This document shows, piece after piece, positions 39,901 to 48,116 of a DNA stretch of 64,000 nucleotides; position 1 is the stretch's first letter; every line of letters begins with the position of its first letter. A program made the translations under genes and the position numbers. The stretch spans positions 1 through 64,000 of the forward strand of contig NZ_FUID01000022.1 in the NCBI RefSeq assembly GCF_900163635.1, in the 5' to 3' direction. The stretch is from Leucobacter sp. 7(1) (GTDB lineage Bacteria > Actinomycetota > Actinomycetes > Actinomycetales > Microbacteriaceae). The notes under the pieces are model-generated. The model had not been told where the DNA came from. It saw only the letters and a program-made list of their open reading frames with translations, and ran no database searches.

Positions 39901-40311
39901 CTAGCGGCGGGCCGTAGCCACCGCGGCCACAACCCAGCCCATCATTCCGGCGACAAAGATGATCCAGCTGGGCAAGGGCACAGTGAGGACGAAGTCGAGG
40001 AACCCCACCACTACAGCCGTCAGCATCGCGACCGCAAAGCCCCAGCTCAGTGCCGTGGTCAACGTGCGCGTCTGGTACTCGTCGAGACCCCGGATGAACT
40101 GGAGGACTGCGGCAAAGGCAAAGCCGACGGGAACGATTGGCGCGAGCAAGATCAGGATCCGCCAGGGTGACTCGGCCGCTTCCTGGGCCGGCATCGCGAC
40201 AAACAGGACCACAAGGTAGGCCAGCATGCTGATCCCAAAGCCCCAGAAGTAGCGCCGGAGGTTGCGACGTTCGCTGGGACCGAGCTTTGTGCTGTCAAGT
40301 TCACTTGTCAT
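39901..40311 (-). CDS. four-helix membrane protein paired with XRE regulator
   Basis: A 136-residue protein with four predicted membrane segments (about 25-45, 52-72, 87-107 and 112-132) joined by short loops. The basic patch ERRNLRRYF precedes the first segment, and GLDEYQTRTLT lies between the second and third. No known family can be assigned with confidence. GGAGG precedes the ATG by one base, and an imperfect operator overlaps the first codons. Small XRE/membrane pairs of this kind often act in stress sensing or bacteriocin-type control; that is only analogy. Confidence 0.82.
   Translation of the reverse strand: MTSELDSTKLGPSERRNLRRYFWGFGISMLAYLVVLFVAMPAQEAAESPWRILILLAPIVPVGFAFAAVLQFIRGLDEYQTRTLTTALSWGFAVAMLTAVVVGFLDFVLTVPLPSWIIFVAGMMGWVVAAVATARR
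40293..40310. promoter_or_regulatory. second XRE operator copy (start-codon overlapping)
   Basis: TGTCAAG-TTCA-CTTGTCA matches the palindrome at 40342 in 13 of 14 arm positions and has the same 7-4-7 geometry. It covers the first codons of the membrane-protein gene, so binding would block elongation or initiation. Confidence 0.7.
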
Positions 40312-40341
40312 GCCTCCAGTGTGCCGGATCACACAACTGCT

Positions 40342-40359
40342 TGTCAAGCGACCTTGACA
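40342..40359. promoter_or_regulatory. XRE operator upstream of the membrane-protein/XRE pair
   Basis: TGTCAAG-CGAC-CTTGACA is a perfect 7-4-7 inverted repeat, 31 bp upstream of the membrane-protein start. On the minus strand each arm includes a TTGACA-like -35. A near-identical copy begins 49 bp closer to and across the start codon. Confidence 0.78.
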
Positions 40360-40549
40360 GAGTGTGTGCTGCACCGAGTTCCAGCCCTGCGTGCCGGGCC
40401 CTGCACCCGCCCCGCACACACGATGCCCACCCGAAACCCCGTCGAGAACTCGATCACGCACCTCATCCCAGGAATGCGCGAGCATTCTTGCGGTCTCGAC
40501 GCACCCGGGCGACGCGAGCCGGGCACAGCTGCGTCCCGCCCCGCGCCGG

Positions 40550-40555
40550 TACACT
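40550..40555 (+). promoter_or_regulatory. leaderless -10 box of the OYE-family gene
   Basis: TACACT is followed by exactly six bases and the ATG at 40562; no ribosome site. Confidence 0.6.
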
Positions 40556-40561
40556 GGCCAC

Positions 40562-41644
40562 ATGGCGAATCCCCTGCTCTTCCGCCCGATCACACTGCGC
40601 GACGTCGAGGTCCGCAATCGCCTCTGGGTCTCCCCGATGTGTCAGTACTCGGTGACCGCGCTCGACGGCGTACCCCGTGACTGGCACCTGCAACACCTCG
40701 GAGCACTGGCGCGCGGCGGCGCCGGCCTCGTCATGGTCGAGGCCACAGCGGTCGTGCCCGAGGGCCGGATTTCGCCGCGCGACCTGGGCCTCTGGGAGGA
40801 CGCCCAGGTCCCCTCGTTCGCACGGCTCGCCGAGATCGTGCACGCGCACGGTGCCCGGATTGGCGTCCAGCTGGCCCACGCAGGGCGCAAAGCCTCGACC
40901 TACCCATGGCTCCCCGACTTTACGGGCGGCACCCAGCCCGAGGCCGAAGGAGGCTGGCCCACCGTCGGCCCATCCGCCGTTGCTTTTGGGGAACTCGCGG
41001 CCCCGCGCGCCCTCGAAACCACGGAACTCGCCGGAATCGTGGCCGCCTTCGTTGCGTCCGCGAATCGGGCCGTAGCGGCCGGGTTCGACGTGCTCGAACT
41101 GCACGCCGCACACGGCTACCTATTCCATTCGTTCCTCTCGCCCTTCTCGAACCAGCGCGACGACGCCTATGGCGGCGACCTCGCGGGTCGCGCCCGGCTG
41201 CTCCGCGAGACCACACGTGCGGTCCGCGCGGCGCACCCCGCGGTTCCGCTCGTGGTACGTATCTCAGCAACCGAGTGGGTCGAGGGCGGCTTCGACCTAA
41301 CGGAGGCGCGTCAGCTTGTCGCGTGGCTGGCTGAGGACGGGGCCGACCTCGTCGACGCTTCGTCCGCCGCAAACATCCTCAAGGCCCCGATCCCTGTTGG
41401 TCCGGGTTATCAGGTCCCCCTCGCTGCCGCGCTCCGCGAAGGCCCCCTGCCGGTTGGCGCGGTGGGCATGATCACGACCGCCGCACAAGCCGAGACGATC
41501 CTCGCGACAGGGCAAGCCGACATCGTTTCGATCGGCCGGCCACTCCTCGCCGACCCGCACCTTCCCCTGCGCTGGGCTCGCGAACTTCGCGCCCCCGCCG
41601 CGGAATCCCTGCTCCCCCCGCAGTACCACCGCGCACAGTTCTAG
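40562..41644 (+). CDS. NADH:flavin oxidoreductase, old yellow enzyme (YqjM-like)
   Basis: A 360-residue FMN ene-reductase. Features of the YqjM (thermophilic-like) class are SPMCQYS near residue 25, with the regulatory Cys, VQLAHAGRKAS, HAAHGYLFHSFLSPFSNQRDDAYGGDLAGRARL (substrate His pair and Tyr) and GMITTAAQAETILATGQADIVSIGRPLLADP at the phosphate-binding end. It reduces activated C=C bonds with NAD(P)H and is often linked to electrophile or oxidative stress. Monocistronic with a leaderless-type promoter, 52 bp before the next gene. Confidence 0.92.
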   Translation: MANPLLFRPITLRDVEVRNRLWVSPMCQYSVTALDGVPRDWHLQHLGALARGGAGLVMVEATAVVPEGRISPRDLGLWEDAQVPSFARLAEIVHAHGARIGVQLAHAGRKASTYPWLPDFTGGTQPEAEGGWPTVGPSAVAFGELAAPRALETTELAGIVAAFVASANRAVAAGFDVLELHAAHGYLFHSFLSPFSNQRDDAYGGDLAGRARLLRETTRAVRAAHPAVPLVVRISATEWVEGGFDLTEARQLVAWLAEDGADLVDASSAANILKAPIPVGPGYQVPLAAALREGPLPVGAVGMITTAAQAETILATGQADIVSIGRPLLADPHLPLRWARELRAPAAESLLPPQYHRAQF

Positions 41645-41683
41645 CGACCGGCGGGGCCGGCCAGCAACGTCAGAGGTCCCCGC

Positions 41684-41689
41684 TACACT
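41684..41689 (+). promoter_or_regulatory. leaderless -10 box of the HTH_42 gene
   Basis: TACACT is followed by exactly six bases and the ATG at 41696; no ribosome site. Confidence 0.6.
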
Positions 41690-41695
41690 CGCCCC

Positions 41696-42967
41696 ATGAC
41701 TCAGATCCTGCACTCCGCGGACGTACTCGCACTCCGCATGCGCGCCCAGTGGCTTGCACCACAGTGCGCTGGATCCGGGACCCACACCAGCGCGGTCATG
41801 ACTCCCGGATCCGGCGCAGACCGCATCGCCGCCGTGGCACAGCACATGCTCGCAACGCAGGGGCAGGACTGGCGCTCCGCGCGCTGGGCACTGGGGGTGC
41901 GTGCTCCAGGCACTACCGTCACTGACGTGCACGACGCGTTCGCCGCAGGCCAGATCGTGCAATCCTGGCCTATGCGCGGCACGTTGCACGTGGTGCACGC
42001 AGCAGACATCGGGTGGATGCAGGGCGTCACGAACCACCGGGTGCTCGCCGGCGCCCCGGCCCGGCGCAAGATGCTCGGGCTCACGGATGCGGCACTCGAA
42101 CGCCTCATTGACGTGTCACTCGCCGCGCTCCGCGGCGGGGCGACACTTGACCGAGATGCACTGTCCACCGCCTGGACGGAGGCGGGTATCGAATGGCAGA
42201 CCGGCTGGCGCTACCACGTGATCTGGTGGCTCTGCCAAAACGGGCTCGCCACGTTCGGACCCGTGCGCGAGTCTGGCGAGCCGTTGCTCGTGCGCGCGGA
42301 TGAATGGATCACCGCGCCGCGCACACTCACCGGCGACGAAGCGCTCGCGACCCTGGCTTCCCGCTACGCACGGGCCCGCGGGCCCGTGCGGGATCGGGAC
42401 TTCGCCTGGTGGACCGGCCTCACAGTCCGTGAGGCCCGGCGCGGGCTCAGCCTCGCACGGGAAGCAGGGACCCTCGACACGGCGGTCTGCGGCGCGGCCG
42501 ATGGGCCGGTGGTGTGGCTTGATCCGGCGCAGCTTGATACCGCGCAGATCGATTCGGCGCAGCTCGATCCAGCACAGCTTGAAATCCATCCTGCCTGGCA
42601 GCTGCTCCCCGCGTTTGATGAACACCTGCTCGGATACGCGGATCGAGAGGCGCAGCTCGCGCCGGATCACTTCGCGCACATTGTCCCCGGTCGCAACGGG
42701 ATGTTCCTGGCAACCGCGGTCGAGGCTGGTCGAGTGCGCGGCACCTGGAAGCGAGGCTCGCGAGTGCGCAGCGGTATCGAGGTGACGCCGCTCCCAGGTG
42801 AACGCGTCGATGGGGCCGGCCTGACGGCCCCGCTTGCCGCCTGGCATGCGTTCCACGGCACCGAATCACTCCCGCCCACCGTGCACGCTGCAGCTGAAAC
42901 CCCGGCGCCTCAGGTCACAGCAAGCGAAACTCCGGCAAGCAGAAACCCCCGATCCACCAAGAAGTGA
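41696..42967 (+). CDS. winged-helix DNA-binding protein, HTH_42 (AlkX/YcaQ-like)
   Basis: A 423-residue protein of the HTH_42 superfamily, which includes the DNA glycosylases AlkZ/YcaQ and the related AlkX. Three winged helices are expected. Recognisable parts are AVAQHMLATQGQDWRSARWALGVR, SWPMRGTLHVVHAADIGWM, HVIWWLCQNGLATFGP, LLPAFDEHLLGYADRE and HFAHIVPGRNGMFLATAVEAGRVRGTW. I do not see AlkZ's catalytic QxQ/QxD clearly, so glycosylase activity is uncertain. Residues of about 278-297 hold an LDPAQ-type pentapeptide repeat placed between conserved blocks. The C-terminal ~30 residues are disordered Thr/Pro/Ala/Lys. Confidence 0.83.
   Translation: MTQILHSADVLALRMRAQWLAPQCAGSGTHTSAVMTPGSGADRIAAVAQHMLATQGQDWRSARWALGVRAPGTTVTDVHDAFAAGQIVQSWPMRGTLHVVHAADIGWMQGVTNHRVLAGAPARRKMLGLTDAALERLIDVSLAALRGGATLDRDALSTAWTEAGIEWQTGWRYHVIWWLCQNGLATFGPVRESGEPLLVRADEWITAPRTLTGDEALATLASRYARARGPVRDRDFAWWTGLTVREARRGLSLAREAGTLDTAVCGAADGPVVWLDPAQLDTAQIDSAQLDPAQLEIHPAWQLLPAFDEHLLGYADREAQLAPDHFAHIVPGRNGMFLATAVEAGRVRGTWKRGSRVRSGIEVTPLPGERVDGAGLTAPLAAWHAFHGTESLPPTVHAAAETPAPQVTASETPASRNPRSTKK
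42528..42587 (+). repeat. in-frame 15-bp tandem repeat in the HTH_42 gene
   Basis: Four units starting at 42528, 42543, 42558 and 42573 encode LDPAQ, LDTAQ, IDSAQ and LDPAQ, followed by LE. The first unit, CTTGATCCGGCGCAG, contains GATCCGGCGC, which also occurs in the IrtA-like linker repeat. The other units differ by one to four bases, so this array is older or less homogenised than that of the GlpD-like gene. Confidence 0.93.
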
Positions 42968-42979
42968 GAACCTAGAACC

Positions 42980-44704
42980 ATGGAAGTTGCCCTGATCGCG
43001 GTCATCGCCGTTGTTGTCCTCGTCGGTGCCTCGATCCTGGGTGGCAGGATCGGCATCGCGGCACCGCTCGTGCTCGTCGTCACCGGGATCGGGGTCGGCT
43101 ATTTGCCGTTCGTGCCGCTCGTCGAAATCGATCCGGAAGTGATTCTGCTGGGCGTGCTCCCACCCCTGCTCTACGCGGCGGCCGTCAATGTGCCGCTCGT
43201 TGACTTTCGCCGCAATTTGCGGCCGGTGGTGGGCCTATCCGTCCTGCTTGTCATCATTACCGCGGTCGTGATCGGCGCGGTGCTGCACTTCGCGGTCCCC
43301 TCGATCCCACTGCCCGTGGCAATCGCCCTCGGTGCCGTGATCAGCCCCACTGACGCCGTCGCCGCCACCTCAATCGGTAAGCGTCTCGGTATGCCGGATC
43401 GCGTTGTTGCGATTCTCGAGGGCGAAAGCCTCGTGAACGACGCCACCTCCCTCGTGCTCCTCAAGACCGCGATTGCCGCCGTCGCCGGGGGCTTCATGTT
43501 CTGGGACGCCGCCGGATCCTTTGCGTTTTCCGTCACCGCCGCGATCGTCGTGGGCGGCCTCATTGGCTTCATCACGGTGTGGCTCCGCTCCAAGCTCCGT
43601 AACCCGGTCTACGACACGCTCATCTCGTTCGCCGTGCCCTTCGTATCGTTCATCCCGGCCGAGGCGATGCACGCTTCGGGCGTTCTCGCCGTCGTGGTCA
43701 CCGGCTTGTACACCGGGCATCACGCCTCACGACGATTCAGCGCAACCGCTCGCATGAACGAGCGGCTGAACTGGCGCACCGTGCAGTTCGCCATGGAAAA
43801 CGGGGTCTTCCTCGTCATGGGACTGCAACTGCACGCCCTCGTCGAACACGTGGGGGAAAGCCCCTTGCGCCTCCCCCACATTGCGCTGATCTCGCTCGGC
43901 CTCGTCGCCGTGCTCATCGGCTGCCGCGCGCTGTTCATGATCCCGCTCATCGCCTCCATGCGCGGATCGGTAGATCGCTACGAGCAACGCAGCAACGGTT
44001 TCACCCGGCTCGCGCGCCGGGCCCGCGCCGCGGAGTCCCCCGACCCGCGACGCGTGGAGCGCGCCGAACGGCTCGCCGAGCGTACCCGCGCCGACCTGGA
44101 ACACGAGCGCGCTCAGGGCCTCGGGTGGCGAGACGGCGCGGTGCTGTCATGGAGCGGGATGCGCGGTGTGGTGACCCTCGCGGCGGCGCAATCGATCCCC
44201 GTGGGGGTCCCATACCGCGCGCAGATCATCCTGATCGCCTTCGCGGTGGCCGTGATCACGCTGCTGCTGCACGGACTCACGCTCCCGCTTGTCATCAACA
44301 AACTCTGGCCCAATGGCTCAAAGTCCGGGGCGAGCGCCGCCGAGCTGAAGGCGCTGAAGGGCGATCTCATGGAGGCCGCGGATTCGGCAATCGATGACGC
44401 CCTCGCCAATTCCGAAGAGGGTCAACGCCCCGTGCCCGAGGAGATCGTGAAGCGGGCCCGCGCCAGCGCTCGCAACGGCCTCACCCCGATCACGCTCAGC
44501 GGTGCCACCGGCGGGCTCCTGCTGCCCAGCGAGGAGACGCCAGCCCGAGCGTTCATCCGCCTCAGCCGCGTGGCCCTTGAAGCCCAGCGCACGGCGCTCC
44601 TCGACGAGCGCGCCCTCGGCCGGTACAGCTCTCCAGCGCTGCGTGCCGCGGAGCTCGCCCTCGACGCGCACGAAACCCGCCTCACCCCACCCGGCGCAGA
44701 GTAG
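42980..44704 (+). CDS. Na+/H+ antiporter, CPA1 family
   Basis: A 574-residue antiporter with about twelve membrane segments in residues 1-440. CPA1 motifs are LLGVLPPLLYAAAVNVP, ISPTDAVAATSIGKRLGMP, LEGESLVNDATSLVLLKTA (the ND pair of electroneutral exchangers), MENGVFLVMGLQL and SWSGMRGVVTLAAAQSIP. The cytosolic tail (about 445-574) is helical and charged. It exchanges Na+ (or K+) for H+ across the cell membrane. It starts 12 bp after the HTH_42 gene without a visible terminator, so the two may be cotranscribed. Confidence 0.92.
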   Translation: MEVALIAVIAVVVLVGASILGGRIGIAAPLVLVVTGIGVGYLPFVPLVEIDPEVILLGVLPPLLYAAAVNVPLVDFRRNLRPVVGLSVLLVIITAVVIGAVLHFAVPSIPLPVAIALGAVISPTDAVAATSIGKRLGMPDRVVAILEGESLVNDATSLVLLKTAIAAVAGGFMFWDAAGSFAFSVTAAIVVGGLIGFITVWLRSKLRNPVYDTLISFAVPFVSFIPAEAMHASGVLAVVVTGLYTGHHASRRFSATARMNERLNWRTVQFAMENGVFLVMGLQLHALVEHVGESPLRLPHIALISLGLVAVLIGCRALFMIPLIASMRGSVDRYEQRSNGFTRLARRARAAESPDPRRVERAERLAERTRADLEHERAQGLGWRDGAVLSWSGMRGVVTLAAAQSIPVGVPYRAQIILIAFAVAVITLLLHGLTLPLVINKLWPNGSKSGASAAELKALKGDLMEAADSAIDDALANSEEGQRPVPEEIVKRARASARNGLTPITLSGATGGLLLPSEETPARAFIRLSRVALEAQRTALLDERALGRYSSPALRAAELALDAHETRLTPPGAE

Positions 44705-44733
44705 CGGACCACTCAGACCCGGGCCCGGGTGCC

Positions 44734-44796
44734 GGGGTCCGTGTGCCGGGGTCCGGGGTCCGGGGTCCGGGGTCCGGGCTCCGGGCTCCGGCTCCT
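44734..44796 (+). repeat. 7-bp GGGGTCC tandem repeat, G-quadruplex-type
   Basis: Starting 30 bp after the antiporter stop, imperfect GGGGTCC/GGGCTCC units repeat. Four consecutive GGGG runs with 3-base TCC loops span 44748-44772, a textbook G-quadruplex pattern on the antiporter's RNA strand. The tract lies in the convergent gap before pncA. The rest of the gap (to 44998) is more AT-rich and holds the palindrome TTTTCCGCGGAAAA at 44897-44910. Confidence 0.9.
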
Positions 44797-44998
44797 GGCC
44801 CCGTGTGCCGCGGTCCGGGCTCCGGGCCCGTGTTCCGGGCCCGTGGTGCCGCACCCCAACACGCTCCACACGAGCGTTTTTACCCAAACTAAGCGATTTT
44901 CCGCGGAAAACGGGTCAGTCTCGGCAAAATCCCTACGGTTGGGTGAGCGATTAACGGGGTATCCGGTCTGCACAGCAGCGGGCCGAGGAACCGGCGGA

Positions 44999-45574
44999 CT
45001 AGCGGATCTCGACGCCCGCCGCGGCGAGTTCACGAAGCGCCGCGGCCGAGCTCTCGGGGGCGACCCCCGCGATATGCTCCGAGAGCACCCGCACGACGAG
45101 CCCGGCGGCACGCGCGTCAAGCGCCGAAGCCCGCACGCAATAGTCAGTGGCAATCCCCACCACATCGAGTGTGTCAACCCCGTGCTCGACAAGCAGTTCA
45201 GCAAGGCTGCGGCCGTCGCCAGTCACACCCTCGAACGCCGAATAGCCGTCGTTCCCCATGCCTTTGCGCAGATGCACATCAATCCGGCCGAGCGGCACCC
45301 GGGGATGGTATGCAGCCCCAAACGTGCCCTGCACGCAGTGCACAGGCCAACTCGTCACGAAGTCTGGCTCCGTGCCGGGTGCGGCAAAGTGGCCGCCGTT
45401 GACGCTGTCTGCATCGTGCCAATCTCGGGATGCCGCCACGAGCGCGTAGCGATCCGGCATCGCGTCAAGGAACCCATCGAGCCCCGCGGCAACCGCGGCA
45501 CCACCATCGACTCCGAGTGCTCCGCCCTCCGTGAAGTCATTCTGCACGTCGACGATCAGCAATGCCCGGGTCAT
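44999..45574 (-). CDS. pncA: nicotinamidase
   Basis: A 191-residue isochorismatase-fold amidase converting nicotinamide to nicotinate for NAD salvage. The catalytic triad is D9 (VDVQNDF), K104 (RKGMGND) and C146 (ATDYCV). D51, H53 and H62 (DWHDADS...GGH) are the usual metal ligands. GGAGGGC precedes the ATG. It lies 41 bp after the AldR-like gene on the same strand and could be read through from it. Confidence 0.93.
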   Translation of the reverse strand: MTRALLIVDVQNDFTEGGALGVDGGAAVAAGLDGFLDAMPDRYALVAASRDWHDADSVNGGHFAAPGTEPDFVTSWPVHCVQGTFGAAYHPRVPLGRIDVHLRKGMGNDGYSAFEGVTGDGRSLAELLVEHGVDTLDVVGIATDYCVRASALDARAAGLVVRVLSEHIAGVAPESSAAALRELAAAGVEIR

Positions 45575-45615
45575 GCGCCCTCCAAGCGTGGAACTGGAAC
45601 GGAACGCTTGCCAGC

Positions 45616-46104
45616 CTACGCCGAACGCACCGGATTTTGGTGGTGGCTGAACACAATGCTCGTGCGCGTAGCCGATACGGCGGGATGCGCGGAGAGGTGC
45701 TCCATCACGAAGTCGCGCACATGATCGGAATCCCGCGCCGCCAAGTGGATGATGAAGTCCTCAACGCCACCGAGGAAGTACAGCTGCATGACCTCCGGGA
45801 GGCTCCGGAGTGCATCGCTCATCTCAGAGATGCGCTGCCGCGCGCCGGAGCGCACGGTCACGCTAATGAGTACCTGCAGGCCAAGACCCATCGCACGAGG
45901 ATCGACGCTCGCGGTGAACCCCGTAATGATCCTGCGCGAGACGAGGCTGCGGACCCGCGCAATGCACGTCGAAGCGGCCACACCGACACGCTCCGCAAGC
46001 TCTGCGTTGGTGATTCGACCGTTGGACTGCAACTCTTCGACGATCTTGCGGTCTACGTCGTCTAATTCCAGTTCAGGGTGCAGATTCTTCGATACCTCTG
46101 ACAT
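45616..46104 (-). CDS. aldR: Lrp/AsnC-family regulator, AldR-like
   Basis: A 162-residue feast/famine regulator. The helix-turn-helix is at about residues 16-60 (LDDVDRKIVEELQSNGRITNAELAERVGVAASTCIARVRSL). The RAM ligand domain follows. It is divergent from alanine dehydrogenase, the same arrangement as AldR-ald in mycobacteria, where alanine-bound AldR activates ald and apo-AldR represses it. A dyad at 46172-46204 in the AT-rich intergenic region is a likely binding site. Confidence 0.9.
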   Translation of the reverse strand: MSEVSKNLHPELELDDVDRKIVEELQSNGRITNAELAERVGVAASTCIARVRSLVSRRIITGFTASVDPRAMGLGLQVLISVTVRSGARQRISEMSDALRSLPEVMQLYFLGGVEDFIIHLAARDSDHVRDFVMEHLSAHPAVSATRTSIVFSHHQNPVRSA

Positions 46105-46171
46105 CGGCCACCACTCTCGCTCGCAGAATTCCCACTCACACGACTAAATCCGAAGAGAATTCAACTATTTG

Positions 46172-46204
46172 CTACTGATTACGAATATACTGCACTATTA
46201 GTAG
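46172..46204. promoter_or_regulatory. AldR-type operator between aldR and ald
   Basis: CTACTGAT (46172-46179) and ATTAGTAG (46197-46204) form an inverted repeat with 7 of 8 matches across 17 AT-rich bases, the geometry of Lrp/AsnC sites. The surrounding 46130-46205 is the most AT-rich stretch in the window and should bend easily. Confidence 0.6.
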
Positions 46205-46293
46205 GTTCCACCGCATCCTGCGACATCACATTGGGTCGTGGTTGGGTGGTTCCATCTGAACACCATTACCCACCGATTTCTTTGGAGCATGTC

Positions 46294-47421
46294 ATGCGCG
46301 TCGGTATTCCCACCGAGATCAAGAACAACGAGAACCGCGTCGCCATCACGCAGGCTGGCGTCGTCGAACTGACCCGCCGCGGGCACGATGTCTTCGTGCA
46401 GGCTGGCGCCGGCCTCGGCTCGGCCATCACCGATGCGGAGTACATCGCCGCCGGTGCCACCATCGTCGAGGGGGCAGACCAGGTCTGGGCTGACTCCGAC
46501 ATGATCCTCAAGGTCAAGGAGCCCATCGCTTCTGAGTACGACAAGATGCGCAAGGGTCAGGTGCTCTTCACCTACCTGCACCTCGCAGCTGATCGCACCC
46601 TGACCGACGCCGTGCTCGCATCGGGCACCACCGCCATCGCGTACGAGACCGTGCAGCTCGCGAACCGCGGCCTGCCCCTGCTCGCCCCGATGTCCGAGGT
46701 CGCTGGTCGACTCTCGGTCCAGGTCGGCGCGTACTCGCTGATGAAGGCAAACGGCGGCCGCGGCGTCCTCCTCGGCGGCGTCACCGCGACCCGCCGCGGC
46801 AAGACCGTCGTCATCGGCGGCGGTGCTGCGGGCGAGCAGGCTGCACGCATCGCCTACGGCATGGGTTCCGAGGTCACCATCATCGACATCGCGATCCCCC
46901 GCCTGAAGCAGCTGGAAGACGAGTTCAACGGTCGTATCCAGACCCGCACCTCGAACGCCCACAACATCACCGAGGCACTCAAGGACGCTGACCTTGTTAT
47001 CGGCTCCGTGCTGATCCCGGGCGAGAAGGCACCGAAGCTCGTCACCGACGAGATGGTTGCGCAGATGAAGCCGGGCTCCGTGCTCGTCGACATCGCAATC
47101 GACCAGGGCGGCTGCTTCGAGAACTCGCGGCCCACCACGCACGACGATCCCACGTTCTCCGTGCACAACTCGATCTACTACTGCGTGGCGAACATGCCCG
47201 GTGCGGTCCCCGAGACCTCCACCGCGGCGCTCACCAACGCTACCCTCCCCTACGTCGTGTCGCTTGCTGACAAGGGCTGGGTTGCCGCACTGAACGCTGA
47301 CGAGGCACTGGCAAAGGGCCTCAACGCACACGACGGCGTGGTCACTTTCAAGGGTGTCGCTGACGCATTCGACGGCCTGCCGTTCTCGTCCGTCTCGGAC
47401 GTGCTCGCAGCCAACGCGTAA
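46294..47421 (+). CDS. ald: alanine dehydrogenase
   Basis: A 375-residue NAD-dependent L-alanine dehydrogenase (reversible alanine to pyruvate and ammonia). [17 protein letters not shown] at the start includes the substrate-binding Arg15, and K75 and H96 match the catalytic residues of the mycobacterial enzyme. [17 protein letters not shown] is the Rossmann loop, and [21 protein letters not shown] is diagnostic near the C-terminus. GGAG lies six bases before the ATG at 46294. Codon use is strongly biased, suggesting high expression. Divergent from aldR with a leader of about 80-90 bases. Confidence 0.96.
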   Translation: MRVGIPTEIKNNENRVAITQAGVVELTRRGHDVFVQAGAGLGSAITDAEYIAAGATIVEGADQVWADSDMILKVKEPIASEYDKMRKGQVLFTYLHLAADRTLTDAVLASGTTAIAYETVQLANRGLPLLAPMSEVAGRLSVQVGAYSLMKANGGRGVLLGGVTATRRGKTVVIGGGAAGEQAARIAYGMGSEVTIIDIAIPRLKQLEDEFNGRIQTRTSNAHNITEALKDADLVIGSVLIPGEKAPKLVTDEMVAQMKPGSVLVDIAIDQGGCFENSRPTTHDDPTFSVHNSIYYCVANMPGAVPETSTAALTNATLPYVVSLADKGWVAALNADEALAKGLNAHDGVVTFKGVADAFDGLPFSSVSDVLAANA

Positions 47422-47444
47422 GCAGAGGGCGTACTCTAGATCCT

Positions 47445-47900
47445 ATGGATCTGAAGTTCAGCTTCGGAGGGGCGTCACCGGATCATCACGATCACGGTGG
47501 CGCCCCTTCGGGCGTTTCCCTCCCCCTGTCCGTGAAGCCCGTCTCGCTTGGCCCGGCGAGCAGCTCGCTCGATATCGTGCTGCGCCGCTCTGACGCGAAG
47601 CTTGTCGCCGAGGCGATCTCCGGAGACGGGGTCACCTACGCCCGCGCCGAGGTCGACACGGATACCGACGCGGCACCCGAAACGCTCGCGAAGGCCGCCC
47701 GCTCGGCGGTGTCCCGCGCGGTTGCGGAGCTCGAGGGCCCCATGTCGGATTCGGTCACCGCGATCGTTGTCGACCTCGGCACGGATTCAGTCGCCCTGAT
47801 CACCGCACTCGGTATCAACCTGGCAGATCCCGTTGTGGACGCCGCGCTGCAGCGACGTTCCGGGATCGCGATGGGCACGCCCGTCCGCGTCGCCGGCTAG
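47445..47900 (+). CDS. hypothetical protein
   Basis: A 151-residue soluble protein I do not recognise. The N-terminus has a His/Asp-rich stretch (SPDHHDHGG, 12-20). The middle and end resemble part of an actin/sugar-kinase-like fold in style (TAIVVDLGTDSVALITALG, then GIAMGTPVRVAG), but this is not enough to assign a family. Third-position GC is typical, so the reading frame is very likely real. TACTCT lies seven bases before the ATG, 24 bp after ald, so it may be leaderless or read from ald. Confidence 0.7.
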   Translation: MDLKFSFGGASPDHHDHGGAPSGVSLPLSVKPVSLGPASSSLDIVLRRSDAKLVAEAISGDGVTYARAEVDTDTDAAPETLAKAARSAVSRAVAELEGPMSDSVTAIVVDLGTDSVALITALGINLADPVVDAALQRRSGIAMGTPVRVAG

Positions 47901-47972
47901 CCCGACTCGCAGGAACGGCCGAAACGGCCGACCGCACGCCGGGCCCGGGGCTCACGCCGAACCCAATCGTGA

Positions 47973-48012
47973 CCGAACCCGAATGCCGCCGAACCCGAAT
48001 GCCGCCGAACCC
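47973..48012 (+). repeat. 16-bp tandem repeat, 2.6 copies
   Basis: The unit CCGAACCCGAATGCCG repeats from 47973 and runs directly into the left arm of the long inverted repeat starting at 48010. Confidence 0.88.
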
Positions 48013-48079
48013 GAGCCGTTGTATCTTGCGGGAGGGATTCTCGCCGGAAAACCCATCCCGCAAGATACAACGGCTCGGG
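48010..48079. repeat. long perfect inverted repeat (24-bp arms)
   Basis: Arms 48010-48033 and 48056-48079 are exact complements, with a 22-base spacer. It lies between the converging hypothetical gene (stop 47900) and the aminotransferase gene (stop 48117), so it can terminate both transcripts. The arms are of mixed composition (they contain TTGTATCTTGC) with no T tract, unlike an ordinary terminator. Confidence 0.95.
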
Positions 48080-48116
48080 GAAGGTGGAGCATCACAGGGC
48101 CGAGTGCGGCGTGAGG

